A stretch of DNA of 64,000 nucleotides from Alligator mississippiensis. Lineage: Eukaryota > Chordata > Crocodylia > Alligatoridae. Shown here piece by piece: positions 33,431 to 46,500 of the stretch; within the stretch, counting starts at the first letter, position 1; each line of letters starts with the position of its first letter. Under the pieces are notes generated by a model. That model made no database searches. It had not been told where the DNA came from and worked only from the letters and a program-made list of their open reading frames with translations. The DNA lies in assembly GCF_030867095.1 (NCBI RefSeq), contig NC_081829.1, positions 50,775,036 through 50,839,035 on the forward strand, read 5' to 3'. The position numbers were made by a program, and so were the translations under genes.

Positions 33431-33882
33431 TTAGCTAAGGATCTTCCCAGTATATAGGGATTAGACTCATGGGGAAAAAAATCAGCTTGTCTTCACGTCA
33501 GTTTGACACTGTTGTAATTCACTTATTTCAAGGGATTTATTTCTGATTTACTTGAATGAGAGATGAATTGGGTCTAAAATAATGTACATAGATTTGCATT
33601 TATACATAGTATAAATAGAACCCACATTTATGGCAGGTATTAATTAACATATTTTTGTATTCACATAACATGCATTCCATTGAAAAATAATTTCCATTCC
33701 ATTATCATTGTCTCAGCCTTTGAGGTCAAATGCAACACATCCTCCAATACAATAACTACCAGGGGTACTAAAATACACATCAGCTATTATTTTCACAGCC
33801 TGGTTCAGATGTCTACTCTGAATGGAGTCCGCTGTGATGAAATTCACTGCTTATTGACTGAAATTCCTGGGTATGGCAGGAA
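33156..33882. other. unassigned AT-rich DNA with a T32 tract
   Basis: A run of 32 T lies at 33396-33427. TTTACAGCTGGTGTAAACTGG (33342-) looks like part of an old interspersed repeat. No gene is seen. Confidence 0.45.
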
Positions 33883-34184
33883 GCATGATTGTGGGATCAT
33901 GCATCAGATCCCAGAACATCTACACCTTATTGCAGGTGCAATAGTCCTGGAATCACCATCCGGGCTCCCCCTGTACTGGAAAGTAGCAAGCTTCGTTGGC
34001 TGGGAGCCCCCTCAGCTGATGGGGCCCCAGCTGTGGGGGTGCACCATGCTCCCCTATGGCTGGGAGCCCCATAAGCTGTGGGCTTCCAGCCATAGGGGCA
34101 CATCTGGCTACAAGTTCAATTAATGGCATCATTGAAACCAGCCACAAAGTTATTCCACAAAAAATGTGGAATAACTTTGTGGCT
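33883..34184. repeat. cluster of short inverted repeats (hairpins)
   Basis: Four inverted repeats lie in 300 bp: GCATGAT/ATCATGC (33883-33902), ATTGCA/TGCAAT (33929-33942), a 19-bp pair with 18 matches (34051-34069 with 34080-34098), and a perfect 20-bp pair around five A (34140-34159 with 34165-34184), which extends with gaps to an AATTAATGGCA pair further out. No coding sense is seen. It may be a fold-back or hairpin MITE. Confidence 0.7.
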
Positions 34185-34849
34185 TATTTCTTGTTTTATG
34201 TTGCCATTAATTGCTTTAACATGTGGTTGAGTTACAACTTGAGACATGATTAATAAGTTAAACATGCCTTACATGTTATGTGTGGCAGGGGCCTTAGAAA
34301 TGCTCTTTAGGTTCCAGCCCAAGCTGACACACCTCTTGGTAGTGAATTTATTTAGAATGGCTTCCCATGTTCTGGAATTAGTCCCACAGACCCACATATT
34401 CTTTGAAGTTTGTCAATTTTTCAACTACTTCAGAAAGTCTGAGGGTCTGGCAAAATCCCAGCTGAGTCAAAAAGAGGGCATCATTGTATCACTATGTATA
34501 TAAAGGTCAGTGTTCTGATAAAAGTAGCTACTGATCATATACTTTAGTTTTGGTTCCTAAAAATGTTGTGTCTAGTTTCTTGTGAGAATTCAGCCACTTC
34601 TAATTCATGATTTTGCCCAGAACAATTAATTTTTCTGAAGGTTGATCAGCCATGGATGTTGTTTGCTCTGCAGCTATCGACAGAGATCATGGGGAATTCA
34701 ATCATCCTTTCACATCATTTTTATCAACTTGAAATCTGCTTTATGACTTAGAAAGCTATGCATGAGACTGTTGTTCTGAATATCCTGTTGAGCTTCACAT
34801 GGGTACAGGCTCCAGGGTCAGAGGAGTCAGGGAAACTGTCACAATCGGT
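34185..34849. other. unassigned DNA
   Basis: No gene or repeat recognised beyond the outer extension of the hairpin cluster up to about 34215. Confidence 0.4.
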
Positions 34850-35110
34850 CAATACCACAATTGGCATCTTACAAGGCTGTGTCCTTGCCCAGTATTATTC
34901 TGACATGTTATGAACTGTATTTTAGAAGATATAATGCATAGCTAAGGAATTGTCCTAAGGGCATGACTTTTCACAGACCTTGACTCTGTAGATGATATAG
35001 CTCTCTTTGGTGCATTGGCAGAATACCTGGACATTACTTGAATGTTTTAAGCCAAAAGCTGTTTTGCTTGGCCTTAATCTCTCCAGATCTAAACTGAGAT
35101 TTAGAACCTG
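34850..35110 (+). pseudogene. LINE reverse transcriptase fragment
   Basis: Short blocks of an RT: GILQGCVLAQ (about 34865-34895, the RQGCVLAP region) and, after a gap and frame change, DLDSVDDIALFG (about 34980-35015, the F/YADD region) followed by SQ-K and LLGL-like residues. Many stops interrupt it. The clade is not assignable from this little sequence. Confidence 0.55.
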
Positions 35111-35134
35111 ACATAAAGAAAAGTCACTTCCACG

Positions 35135-35790
35135 TTACCATATTTTCTCACATATAACACATCTGTGAATATAATACACACCCAATTTTTGGAAGGCATA
35201 AGGAAAGAAAATGGGTACAGGTAAGACCAGAGGTCTAGGATCTCTGATGCTGGGGGTTGCACATCATAACCTGATCTGACAATTCAACACAGGGGCCAAG
35301 TGAAAATGCCTGATCCAGTATGTGGGTACTGGAGCTTGTGGTGTGGCAGGGCCTGATCAGGCATGCTGGGGCTAGAGCCATGTGATGTGGTACAGACCAA
35401 TCCAGCATGCTGGTGCTGGGGTTGTGTGCCAGGTCTAAGCCTGTGTGCTGGCTCTGGAGCTGTGTGCCAGGTACATGGCTGTGTACTGGGTTGGACTAGG
35501 TGCATTGGGTCTGGCCATGGACCGAACCCTGCACTATCTCAACCTGGCATGTTTTGGGGGAAGGGGGAGGCTCCCCATGGGTGTGGAAATTTGGCAGGTT
35601 GTGGGTGCAGGGAAGGGAGGGAGCAGTGGCATCATTAATGGCCAGGGTTCCAGAGCTGTGGTAATTAATGCTGCCACCACTCTGCCTCTTCCCTCTCTCC
35701 CCCAAATTCACAGACCTGTGGGAGCCCTTTTCCTTGCATATAATCCACACACAGTTTTTCTTTGCTGGTTTTAGATGGAAAGGTGTGGTT
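35135..35790. mobile_element. possible non-autonomous DNA element
   Basis: The left side has CATATAACACATCTG and ATACACACCC, the right side CATATAATCCACACAC; the interior is GC-rich with imperfect ~50-bp repeats (GCATGCTGGGGCT, GTGTGCCAGGT; 35330-35500). Ends are not firmly placed. Confidence 0.4.
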
Positions 35791-36589
35791 AATCACAAGT
35801 AATACAATAATAGTCCTTTGAGAGAGTTAAATGGTTTATTTATTTAGCCTGCAAGCAGTATTTGTATATGTGCTCTGAAGATTGTTTTAACCCCATCTGC
35901 TTTTGCTTTGCTTTGGAGGATATAATGACAACCTAAGATGAAACTTGGCAGAAAAATCAAACCTCTATCTTTTATGTGCTGTAATAAGTTCGAAATGTGG
36001 ACATTATTGAAGATTGATATCAGAGAATGAACATGTTTCATGTCACTTATCAACACTGATTGCTTGAACTAAAGAGATAAGACTTTGTGCATAATACAGT
36101 TGTTTAGCATGATATACAAACTGAGAACACTGAATGTTGATTAGCTGTCAAATGATTTGGATATGTCACATGCTTGAACGTGACATATCCCTGCACACAA
36201 AACCCAAAAGCTTGCCACCAGTGTCAGATCAGGTAGACATTCCTCTCTAGCCTTATTGAGACCTTGTAGTTTCCCTTATTTATCTAGGATTCATTAAATA
36301 GCCAATGACTTGCCTGCTGTTGCCAATGAGCCTTGGAGTTAGGCCATATGCAGAGGTCATCACAGATCAATGCAGTGGACCCAAGTCTCCGAGCGAGTTA
36401 CAGAAGATGAATATTTCATGCCATTTAAAGGTGCTACCAAACAAAGATCCCTTGTTTTGGAAAGGCAGAATGAATTAAAAAAGAATGTTTCAGAATCATG
36501 GTTGAATGCTGACTGCATGGAGCAGGGACAGAATACATTCACCAGCATCACTTCCCCTCCCTTTGCTGCTCAGCCAATTTTGGATTGTA
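35791..36589. other. unassigned DNA
   Basis: No gene seen; contains the small inverted repeat listed separately. Confidence 0.4.
36159..36190. repeat. perfect 11-bp inverted repeat
   Basis: GGATATGTCAC and GTGACATATCC separated by 10 nt. Function unknown; isolated. Confidence 0.8.
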
Positions 36590-38440
36590 TTTAGTTGTGA
36601 TAGGGGGCCATCTCATGGCCAGTTCAAATGTTGGCCTGCCCACCTGTCTAGGGCAGTTTACCCACCTAACTCGCTCTCTGACTCTCACTGGCCTTCTACT
36701 CTGGCTGGCCTATGAGCAATCCTTCAGCCCCCTACAGACCCTACTCTATGCGGCCTCTGGCTTTTACTCTGCCACACACTGGGGCCACAACTCCACCACC
36801 TCACTGGGGCTCCTGGGCCTTACACCTCATGGGCCTCAGACCCCACTTTATGGGCCTTGGCCTTTGCTTTTATGTTGAGATGTGCTCCCCTAGGCTTTCC
36901 CCCCTGAAGGGGTGTGATGGCCAGAACCAAAAGGGTTAATGAGCAACTTATAGCAAAAAAGAAATCTGCTTTTTGAGAGTATCTGATAAAGGCACATAAT
37001 AAATATTGGCTAAAATAAAGCTTATGAAACTGCTTCCTGAAAATGTTTCCTGCCTGTCTGGAGTATAACTGTAAGGTTATACTTAACTGTTTGTACCAGT
37101 CATGAGATGGACATAAGTTTTAAAAAGCAAAACTAAAAAATATAAAAACTGCAGACTTAGCTGATTTAATAAATTTTTGCTTTTTAAAACTTAACAAATT
37201 TTTGCTTAAAGTAAGATTAACAAACCTAACCACAAGGTATAATTAACACATCTTAATTTTTTTTTTTTTTTTAAGTAGGATGGATTTCGGCAGGATAAAT
37301 GCTAATCTCAGACCCCAAAGTGATGTGGCATGATTTGCTTATTGAGTAAACCCAAGCTTAGGCAGTAACCTCTTATAATATTTTCTAACACCTTTTAACC
37401 CCATAGGGTAACAGCTATAGGATAAGACTGTGAGTGGCTCTAAAGCCAACAGATTAGTATAGAATTGGATATAAAAGAACACTCATGTTAAGTGACCATC
37501 AGGAAGGACGGAACAGAATGGTCATTGCTGTCCCATGCCCTGTGGCTCACTCATGTTAGGCTATGGAACCAGGACAGTTCGAGTTAGTAAGTTCATTCAC
37601 AGGTGAGACTGTAAGTAGGACAAATGACATCATGCTAGTCTTAAATTTGGTAATTTTCCATAAGACACCCTTAGATATAATGAATAGAGTTCTGTTCACA
37701 CACCCACGTGCCGTGTGCAGTGCCCTGGCATGCCGGGTGCACTACCCCTATAAAGGGCTTTGATTGACAGAAACTGAGTGAATGAGTGGGCTTGGTGTGT
37801 GTGTGTGGCTGGTGTTCTGTGTTGGTGAGGGTACACTTGTGAGCGGGCCTGTGAGGATTGATAGAGAGACAGTGATTGAGGAGACCGAGAGAGAGTGATA
37901 GCTTGTGAGAGTGGGTATAGATCCTCTGCAGAATCTGGGTCCTCTGTGAGGAGCAAGGATCCCTGGAACAGTTGGAGGCCACTCCTCACCACACCACTAT
38001 ACTCAGTCAGAGGTTGGCTCCCTGACATATTTCCTGTTAGGTGCATAAGGGCTTTGGTAGCGGCCTCACTGAGTAGTTGGTGAGTATTCCCCCATACCTT
38101 GGGAAAGGATATTTTCGTGGGGTATCTTTCTGTCATATAACCTTGTAAAAAACCAGTGACCAGTAATAGGGTAAGGTAAGCCCTGGCCCTGGGTCTTCAG
38201 AGGGAGACAGAGCCACCCATGGTGGTGGTCCAATAAATATCTATCGTGATTGCTGACCCTTTGTCTTGGTTATAGGATTTCTAGAATTTGTACTTAGTGT
38301 TAATTGTTACTGCTGTTACTGTTGTTCTTTACATGTTTATTACTAACAAAGTAGTGGCTGTTTTGTGTTTCTTTAATAAACTGTTTCATTTGTGTACCAC
38401 AAGTCTTTCTCTTAGTGGATTTTAATTAAACAGGTGACAG
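36590..38440 (+). mobile_element. possible old LTR-containing segment
   Basis: CCCCTATAAAGGGC (37745-37760) looks like a TATA box preceded by GC-rich sequence; AATAAA signals follow at about 38230 and 38370, with GTGACA near 38440. A GC-rich block at 36600-36930 starts TGTGATAGGGGG. The pattern fits a long LTR, but I found no matching target duplication, so boundaries are guesses. Confidence 0.35.
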
Positions 38441-40333
38441 ATATGGACAGGGCCAAGATCCATCTTACCTTTTTGGGAGAAATCTGAGGAGAAGGGGTTG
38501 TTTAGGTCAGCTTCAAGATTTGGTTTAAAAAGGAATGATTTTTCCCCAACACCGTGGACCAGAAACCTCCTCCATCCCCATAGTTCCTACACTTGACCTC
38601 TAGGTGTTCTGGGAGTGGCAGATCTCTAGCTGGACAATGTTCATTCTTCAGCTTCCTGCAGCAAGTGCCCAAACTCTGCTGTCTTAAACCCCAACTGTCT
38701 AGCCCTACACCAAGCAGCTTCCTGGGTGCCATATGACCATCTGATTGGGTCTTCTTCCACCTGCAGGCTGATCTGAAGCCTGCTCAAGCCATTCAAGTGG
38801 CAGGCACAACCTGTGCCCTGCCATAGTAGTCCAATTTTAGATGTCTAATTAATTGAATTCTTTTAACATTTAAATGACTTTAAATTAAAAAAAATCCTAA
38901 CCAATTTCACCTAGATCTAATTTTTTTTTTTTTTAAACAGCACAGTGGTATAAAATGGACACTGAGATGTAGACAATAGTTCAATTTGTGTTATATAGCA
39001 TTTAAGAGTTTTCTCAGCTTCAGTGACGCTGATACGTTATCACTGTACCTTGTGAGCAATTTTGGAAATGTCATAGTATCATAAGTTGGCAGGGTAATAC
39101 TCTCTGCTGATATGTTTTTGACTGAGCAAGGAAAAAAAATTCAAAACAGCATAAGAGGCTAGAGCTTGCTCAATAAACTATAAAATTTAATGCACATTTA
39201 CCTCAATAGAATTTCTGTACTCTGCCTTTAAGCGTCTCATTTTTTAAATCCAAGAATGATGGAAGGAGGGTGAGGTAGATGAGCACAATATGTTCTTGTT
39301 TTCATGTCACTGGATCCTACAGTTCAAGTCTTCAAAGTGCCGCATCATCATCACTTACATTGTGGCCTTTTCAACAATGAGGGAAATGTCATTTAGTGAC
39401 ATGAACTAAGATCACAGAAAGCAACTAAAACACTTTAATGAAGGCAAACACTTCATATATGCCATTCTTTTTACCCTTACCTTCAAATAAAGGTGTACTG
39501 CTCAGATCAATAATACTTAATTCATCTGGCATTATTTTGAAGAAATGCAAGTTGCATCCATTAGAATGATACTTTTTTTGAAAAGTATCAATGTTTCACT
39601 GATGAAACCATGGAAGAAATTGTATAAATGCAGTCAGAGTTCTGCACTTGCTTCCATAGACTGAATACATTCTTAAACATAATTACACTGACAAGTTCAG
39701 CTTTTTATGGTTATTACCAGACCCTGAGCTATTTTTCTAAGAATTATGGGTGGTCTTATTATGGCCATATTGCAACGTTGGTACAAGTTGCTTAAGTAAA
39801 CACATACTAGAATAAACATTAATTAGTTAAAGATTTCAAAGAAACCAAAATATATGAAATACTACGTAAATGGTGAATATTATTTTTCATTTCCTCATTT
39901 GTTGGTGCAATGTGCCCATGCATTGTTAAATAGCTTTTGCATTGCACAAGAAAGACGCACATATTTCTGTGGTGGGTTAAATAACTTCTAAGTATGAGGA
40001 TGGATCCTTGCAAGTGTCAGTATGGATTCAAGAGCTCTGTTTTTGCTATATAAGATGGGCAAGTGTAATGATACCAAATACACCACTAAAATTCCCTATT
40101 TAGTTCATTATTCTGCACTGCTATAAAATCTATTTCCTTTTGCCCAGGAGAGCCCATCTTCCATCTTCCCACACTACCTTAGCAACACAAACATCCTTTC
40201 TACTTTGAGACAGGTCACTGGAAACATTGAGCTCAAAGGACATCGACATTTTTCTCAAGAGATTAAGGCAGAATGGCTGTAACCAACCCCCAAAGCACTG
40301 CTCCTTCTTGCCATCAGCTCACTGCTACAATCC
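38441..40333. other. unassigned AT-rich DNA
   Basis: No gene or defined repeat recognised. Confidence 0.45.
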
Positions 40334-40338
40334 TTATA

Positions 40339-41405
40339 CGTGGCAGAGCACAGGGTGTGTCTGCCACTTTAAGGGCCTGGAGCTGGCAGCCTCCAGGTGC
40401 CTGATTAAGGCAGCCATTTTAGAGGCAAGGGCTGCCTATATAAGCAGGGCAGTTGCCTGTAGGAGGCCAGGCAGCAACATTGCTTGGCTGAAGGGCTGCT
40501 GAGAACAAACTGGAAGTAAAAGGGAGCTGCAAGGGGTTGGTAAGGAGGCTCCTGGGCATGACCTGAAACTGCACCCTGCTGGGACTGGGTGGCCTGGTGG
40601 GGTTCTCAGTGGCGCGGGAGTCCCCAGGAAATGCCAGGCCAGTTATCACCCCGGTGAAAGGTGGGTTGGGGTGCCTTAACCCCTAGCTCCCACCACCACT
40701 GGGTGGGTTACCCTTGTGTTTGTTGGGTGGCCCAGAGGGCCAGTGTTGTGAGGGGCCTAGAGAGGGCGGACCCTGAGAGTGTGATTGAGTACAGGGCGTG
40801 GTGCTGCGGTTGCCCCTAGGAGAAAGGGAGTAGTGGCACGGTGAGGCCCGAGGATACGAGCGAGCGGCTAGAGACCCAGCCCAAAGGGGAGAGTACCCTT
40901 GACTGGCCCAAGCTGGGGCCAGGACTAGGGGAGTCAGAAGGGCCAGGGGCCCACCGCGAGGAATGCCCAAGAGCCGAGGGCCTGGGGTCCCGACTGGCCT
41001 GGAGGTGGGCCAGGGCAAGTGGCCGAAGGTCCCGGGGAGACCACACCCGAGAGGGGAACATGGCTTCGGGGGGGCTAGGTAGCCCGGATGACGGCGGAGT
41101 GGCCGCCTGATAGGAGAGGATCATAGAGGGGTCCTATGTGGATGATTCTGGGGCCCAGTGTGGGGCTGGTGATGATGTGAACACCATGATGCCATCTGCA
41201 AGGCTTGGGCTATAGTATTGGGGGAGGTCGGAGCTGCAGAGCGCCCCCTGGCATCAGGGCATTATAATGGGTAGCCTCCTGCTTAACTGACATTGGATTG
41301 AATCAATTATCATCAAAGGCGTGGCGGGCGAGATAGGCGGGCGGTTGCACAGAGACAGGCAGGCGGGCCACGAAGAGCTCGGCCCTGAGTAGGCCCCCTG
41401 TCACA
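40339..41405 (+). mobile_element. solo LTR, 1067 bp (family of 12177-13138)
   Basis: It begins CGTGGCAGAGCAC (TG mutated to CG) and ends CCCCCTGTCACA. TTATA flanks both sides (40334-40338, 41406-41410). It has GCCTATATAAGCAGGG as TATA box (about 40435). It aligns with 12177-13138 end to end and with the interrupted copy ending at 13332. No internal region remains. Confidence 0.88.
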
Positions 41406-41410
41406 TTATA

Positions 41411-42034
41411 TAATTTCAGTTTTCATTGTTGATACCTATTTTTGGTAGCTTTTACCTCCTGATATTTTATGGCATTTACTGTTAAAATGTCTGGGAACCT
41501 CTCCAGTCTCTCTGCCCCTTTCTGCAAGCCCCTCGGCTGTTCTAATTTACACTGTATTATTTAACCCCCTTTAGTGAGTGGACCAGCGAGGAGGATATCT
41601 GTAACTCAAACTGACAATCCACACGTGAACCCTTGTCTCTTGCAGCATTCCTTAAATCCATTCCAGTGCCACTACAAATAGCATAAATCACGATCTAATG
41701 GTCTACAGAGGTGCAGGGTTGGATCAGTGTGTGCTGCACCAGTGACACAGTTCTTAGTCAAAGTTAAAGGCAGATTTCTTCCAGCAACTTGTTTAAATCC
41801 ATTGGAGCCAAAATTTTGGCAGGCATGCAACAAATTAACCCCACAATATCCCTGGGTGCCACTGCAATCCCCTTCCCCCTGCCCTATCCTTTGCTCTGCT
41901 TTCTGCTCCCTGTCCTGGCTCTTTGCCCTATCTGCTGCTGTGCAGCCTGTCCCCTCCCTGATCTGCTGCATGCCACACACCCAGGTTGCCTGTGGCTACT
42001 TTGTGGCACATAGACCAAGAGCAGCCAACCTGTG
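41411..42034. other. unassigned DNA
   Basis: No gene or repeat recognised. Confidence 0.4.
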
Positions 42035-42042
42035 GTACAAAC

Positions 42043-43132
42043 CAGGGGTCAGCAACCCCTGGCACATGTGGTGAGCACGGCATGTGAGGTCATTTTGCTT
42101 GGCATGCTACCACCAGTCTGGGCTTTAGGCAGCTGCTGCCAGCCACCTGGGCTGCTTCCAGCAAGCGGCTAAATGGCTGCAAGCCCTGCTGCAAACAGAC
42201 CAGGCTCTGTGGTTGGCAGCAGATACCCAGAGCCTGGGCCAGTTGCAGCCAGGAGGCTGCAAACATCGGCTCCAGACTCTGGCATTAGCTCCCTACCGGC
42301 AGGTGCGCACACACCTCAGAAAAGATGGTGGGGGAGGGGCCTAAGGCAGTGCAACCCCAGCCTCTCCCCCACTGCCCGCACAGAGCTGATGACTGGGCTC
42401 TGGAGCTGCTGTCTGTAGCCAGTCTGGGCTCTGGGCAGCTGCAGCAAGCGATGGGTAGGCTGCAAACAGCTGTGCCAGGCTCCACAACTCCAGCATCAGT
42501 TCCATGCTGGCGGCAACTGCACGTGCACCTCAAAGCAGCCAATGGGTGGGCTGTGCTGCCTCAGGCCCTATCCCCCACTGTCTGCTCCAAGGCGTGTGTG
42601 CACCCGCTGGTATGGAGCTGATGCTGGAGCCTGGAGCAGCTGTTTTCAGCCTCCTGGCTGCAGCTGGCCCAGGCTCTAGTAGCTGCTGCCAACCATGGAG
42701 CCCAGGCTGCTTGCATCAGGGCTTGCAGCTGAGCCCATCTGACTTCCACCTGCTCCAAGCCTAGCCCCAGCCCAGCCCCCAACCAGGATGAGGTTGGTGC
42801 TGCCCCTTGCCAGGAATACTGCACTTTTTGCAGGCTTAGCTGTGCAGGGTGGGTGGGTGGTTGGGCTGATGGACAGGCTCCGGGCCAGGGCCTCAGCCAG
42901 CTGTGCTGCAGCCCAGGGGCTGGCTCCCCAGGGAAGCACAGGAGCTCTGGAAGAACCAGGGCATTGTTGGGTCAGACTTTGTCCAGTGGCCTGGCTCCAT
43001 TTGTCCACACATCTTGTTCTGTGTGTTTGTCTACCTCTGCTTGGTTCTGTGCATCTGTGTGCACACATGTCTGATTCTGGATATGTGCGTGAATGTGTCT
43101 GTTCTGGGTGTGTTCTGGTTCTCTGTGTTTGT

Positions 43133-43197
<65 letters not shown>

Positions 43198-43496
43198 CAT
43201 ATCTGGTTTTCTCTTAGGTCTCCTTTTTCTTTCTCTTTCTCTCTATCTCCCCTCTTCCCCTTATTTGTCTCTCTTTTTTCTCTCTCTCGCGTTGCAACAT
43301 GCTCAACAAAAAAGAAATACACAACAACAAAAGCAACATTTATGATTATTAAATATACTAATATGTAGTGCATCCTGCCATGTACCTGCCCCCCACCCTC
43401 ATTTTGTTTTTCTGGCACGCCAGCACTCCAGCACCTTCCAAGGTAGACATTATGTTTTTTTTCAGCGCTCCAGCCAAAAAACACTGTCTACTCCTG
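42043..43496. mobile_element. non-autonomous hAT element, 1.45 kb
   Basis: The left end CAGGGGTCAGCAACCCC is a classic Charlie-type hAT terminus; the reverse complement of the right end is CAGGAGTAGACAGTG. The flanking 8-mers GTACAAAC (42035-42042) and GTCTAAAC (43497-43504) agree at 6 of 8. The interior is GC-rich with imperfect repeats of about 200 bp (CTCTGGAGCTGCTG, GGCAGCTGC blocks) and a long GT microsatellite. It carries no transposase, so it depended on an active hAT. Confidence 0.8.
43137..43198 (+). repeat. (GT)n/(GC)n microsatellite
   Basis: About 54 bases of GT followed by four GC units, inside the hAT element. Confidence 0.95.
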
Positions 43497-43504
43497 GTCT
43501 AAAC

Positions 43505-46500
43505 TACTTAAAAAATCTGAGATCCTTTCTTATCCTATCTTTTTGTTTTTAAGGGATTAAAAAAATACTATCAGGAAACCTGGAATGGTAGTTAAGTGGA
43601 ACTGCAGATGCTCATCCAATAAGGATTTCTACCTGTGTAACTATAAGATGCTGTTGATTAGTCTGTCTGATTGTGTCTCATCCATGTGTGGGTCTGCAAG
43701 TGAGGAAGGGTTTAAAGCATTTCTTTTCAGATCATAACTGCAAATCTTGCACTCTCCAGGAGCTGCTGCTTGGTTGTGCAATAGCAATACTCAGGAAGGG
43801 GTATTGAAAAGGTAGAAACTTTATTCTTCCCTCCCCTTATGCTGTACTAGACCTGCCTCCTTGCAAAAGAGACAACATAATATACTGCTGCAAGCAGTAG
43901 CATAACTAGGGGATGGTAAACAAGGCACCAGCCTCAGGTGCCAACTTAAGAGGGGCAGTGGCAGCGGCAGCAGCAGCAGCAGCAGCCAGAGCCTGCTTTT
44001 GAGTTCCCAGTGTAGGGAAGACTCCCACAGTCTCAGAACCCATGTCCCTCTAGCTCTTCCCTCCCAACCCCACCACTCCTTGCAAGGTTCACTTAGAACG
44101 CCAACCCCGATTGTTATGCCTTTGGCTGTAAAATATGTAATGATACACATACATAATACTTCTGTGTACCAGGAAGCTCCAGAAAGGGTTTATCTCTGCA
44201 GTAGCATGTAGTCAGTTAAAAAAAAAAAAAAACCTTATAATCATAACATGTGCATAGATTGTGACAAGTGTTTTTCTTTGGTATTGCATGCCAAAGGTAT
44301 TAAGCTGAAAGCACCTAATACTGTTGCATATATGGAAGCTATGTCTTCTTTTGAAACATTTGGTACAGTTTGCTATTGAAGAGATGATACCAGCAGTGAG
44401 GATGGGACTTTTGATCTGCCTCAGAAAGACCTTTTTTTTTTTTTCTTTCCATTTGTTGGGGACTCCAAGAATACTAAAACATCACATTTGAATACATGTT
44501 ATAAATGTTGCCTGTATCTTTTCTTTTCATGTAGCTGAGAATTCTTCACTCTTTAACCTTGAACTTTCAAACTTTTAAAGCTTAGGGATTCAAATACTTG
44601 TAACTGAAAAATCTGTCACTTGCAATTAATTTAAGCAAGGAACCAAAGCAGCACCAAAAATTCACATTGCTTTGCTAGATCCTGAGTATGAATGAGTTTA
44701 GCTTGATCTTTTCTCTCCACAAGGAAAGACAATACTCTAGGGGGCAGGCTTTGTCTGTGTTTGAAAAAAATGATTTTCAAATAAAACCCAAACTCAAGAA
44801 AGGCTAAATAATATCTTGGCTACTTAGTTTTCTTTTTATTCATAAATCAGACAAATCAATAATTGTTTAAAATGTGAACACTTTAATTTGACTGCATTAC
44901 ACTAGAAATAAAGGTATTATTAAATTAAAGGTACTACAGTGATGGGGTCATGATGTCTGTATGAAAAGACAAATAGCCTTTTTGGTAGCATTAGCTTTTT
45001 TCCCAGTAGTATTGGTATGTTCTGCACTGAAAATTACAAATGCTAGGTATCTAGAAATACACTTTATCCTGAAGTTACCTTCTTGTCAATCTGGGCACAT
45101 ACTAACAGAGAGAAGCAACATTATTTCAATACATTTCAATAATAAAAACTTTATTAAAGAATTCACTTGAATGTTACCAGCTCTCTATTAGTCCACATCC
45201 TGAACCAGCTTTGTGACATTGTTTGTCTTCTCTGTTATCTTAATTGGCTGTGCAGAATTTTGAATGAAAATGTCAGCTCAGCCTAGATTGTGTGGGTTAG
45301 CTGTTACACTTGTTGTGTAGGTGAGGCAGGAAGACAGACAAACGGATAGGTGGGATAGGCACCATTACAACCAGGAGGTGGCAGCAAGCACTCTGCTCTT
45401 TTGTTAAGTCAAGAAAAAACTAAAAGCATTACAAAAATAGAGCCAGATCGTCAGGCAGGGCAAAATGGTGCAGTACCTTAGAAGTCAGTGGACTGAGGTT
45501 TTATTCGGGTATTATGGGCAAAATCCCAATGTAAGAATATAGAGAGTACAGAATAGAATCTGGCTCAGGCTTGCCACGTAAATACAGTTAGCAGCACTTA
45601 GATATATTTCAAAACAGAATTATCTCCCCAAAGTTTTGTGAAATTGCTGATTTACTATTGCCACACTTCCACTGTGCTGTGAAGCAACATGCATTATGCT
45701 GCTAAAAAAATCATATGTCCAATGTGAAGTGCTGGAGTGGGGAGTCTGCCTAGGAAAAAATGAAAATTGTCTTTTATTCAGTATTCCATAGTTCTCTTTT
45801 ATTTGCCATATATAAAGGCAAAAAAACAAAACATAACAAAAAACACACACTCTAGAAAGATTTGATATGTTTTTGAACAAAACCTGATTTACCTTTACTC
45901 TGCTCCAAAGCTGGTCAGCAGGGGTAGTGGAATAATCATCTTTGTACATGGTGAGATGTTTCAACTGAATGAGGAGGGTTGTGATCTGTAAAGCAAGGGA
46001 GAGAGAGAGTCTGTAATTTAAACATCAGTTTGAATGTGTCTCTTAATTACAGTGTGTTTATATAGCGATTTTTTTCTTCTCTAGGTTGTTTTTTTTTTTT
46101 GTTTTTTTTTCCTTCAGAAACTGTTTCAGTTCACCTTTTAAAGCATTCACAGTCTCTGGACATTGGGTGAAATGATTAATAGCCTGTATTGGTGTTTTGT
46201 TTTTTTTTTTTAAATGAGGAGATACAGTAGCATGAAGCAAGGAATAGCAACCTTAAATTTCCCATTATGTTTTCACTTTTGGAAAGGGTACTTGGAAATG
46301 ACTATTTCTTTTGGAATGTCAGTGATTTTTTTTTTTTTTTTTTTTTTTTTGACTATTAACAATCTTTGCATGGTTCTTTTAAAGGCAGTAAGTGTCTTCA
46401 TTTACATTTTTGCTGTTGCTGATGTTTTAATGTAGTTAGAAATTGATCCTATCTAATTTGATTTTTAATGAAATATAGAAAATAGATTATTTGTGTGTCT

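Noticed and set aside
33680..34123. 147-codon open frame on the plus strand
   Set aside because: It crosses the hairpin cluster, has no domain and no family resemblance; open by chance.
36585..36878. Leucine-rich frames suggesting a membrane protein
   Set aside because: Both overlapping frames are open in a C/T-rich repeat and no conserved motif is seen.
42788..43345. 185-codon open frame with a long CV repeat
   Set aside because: It is a translation of the GT microsatellite and GC-rich hAT interior, not a gene.
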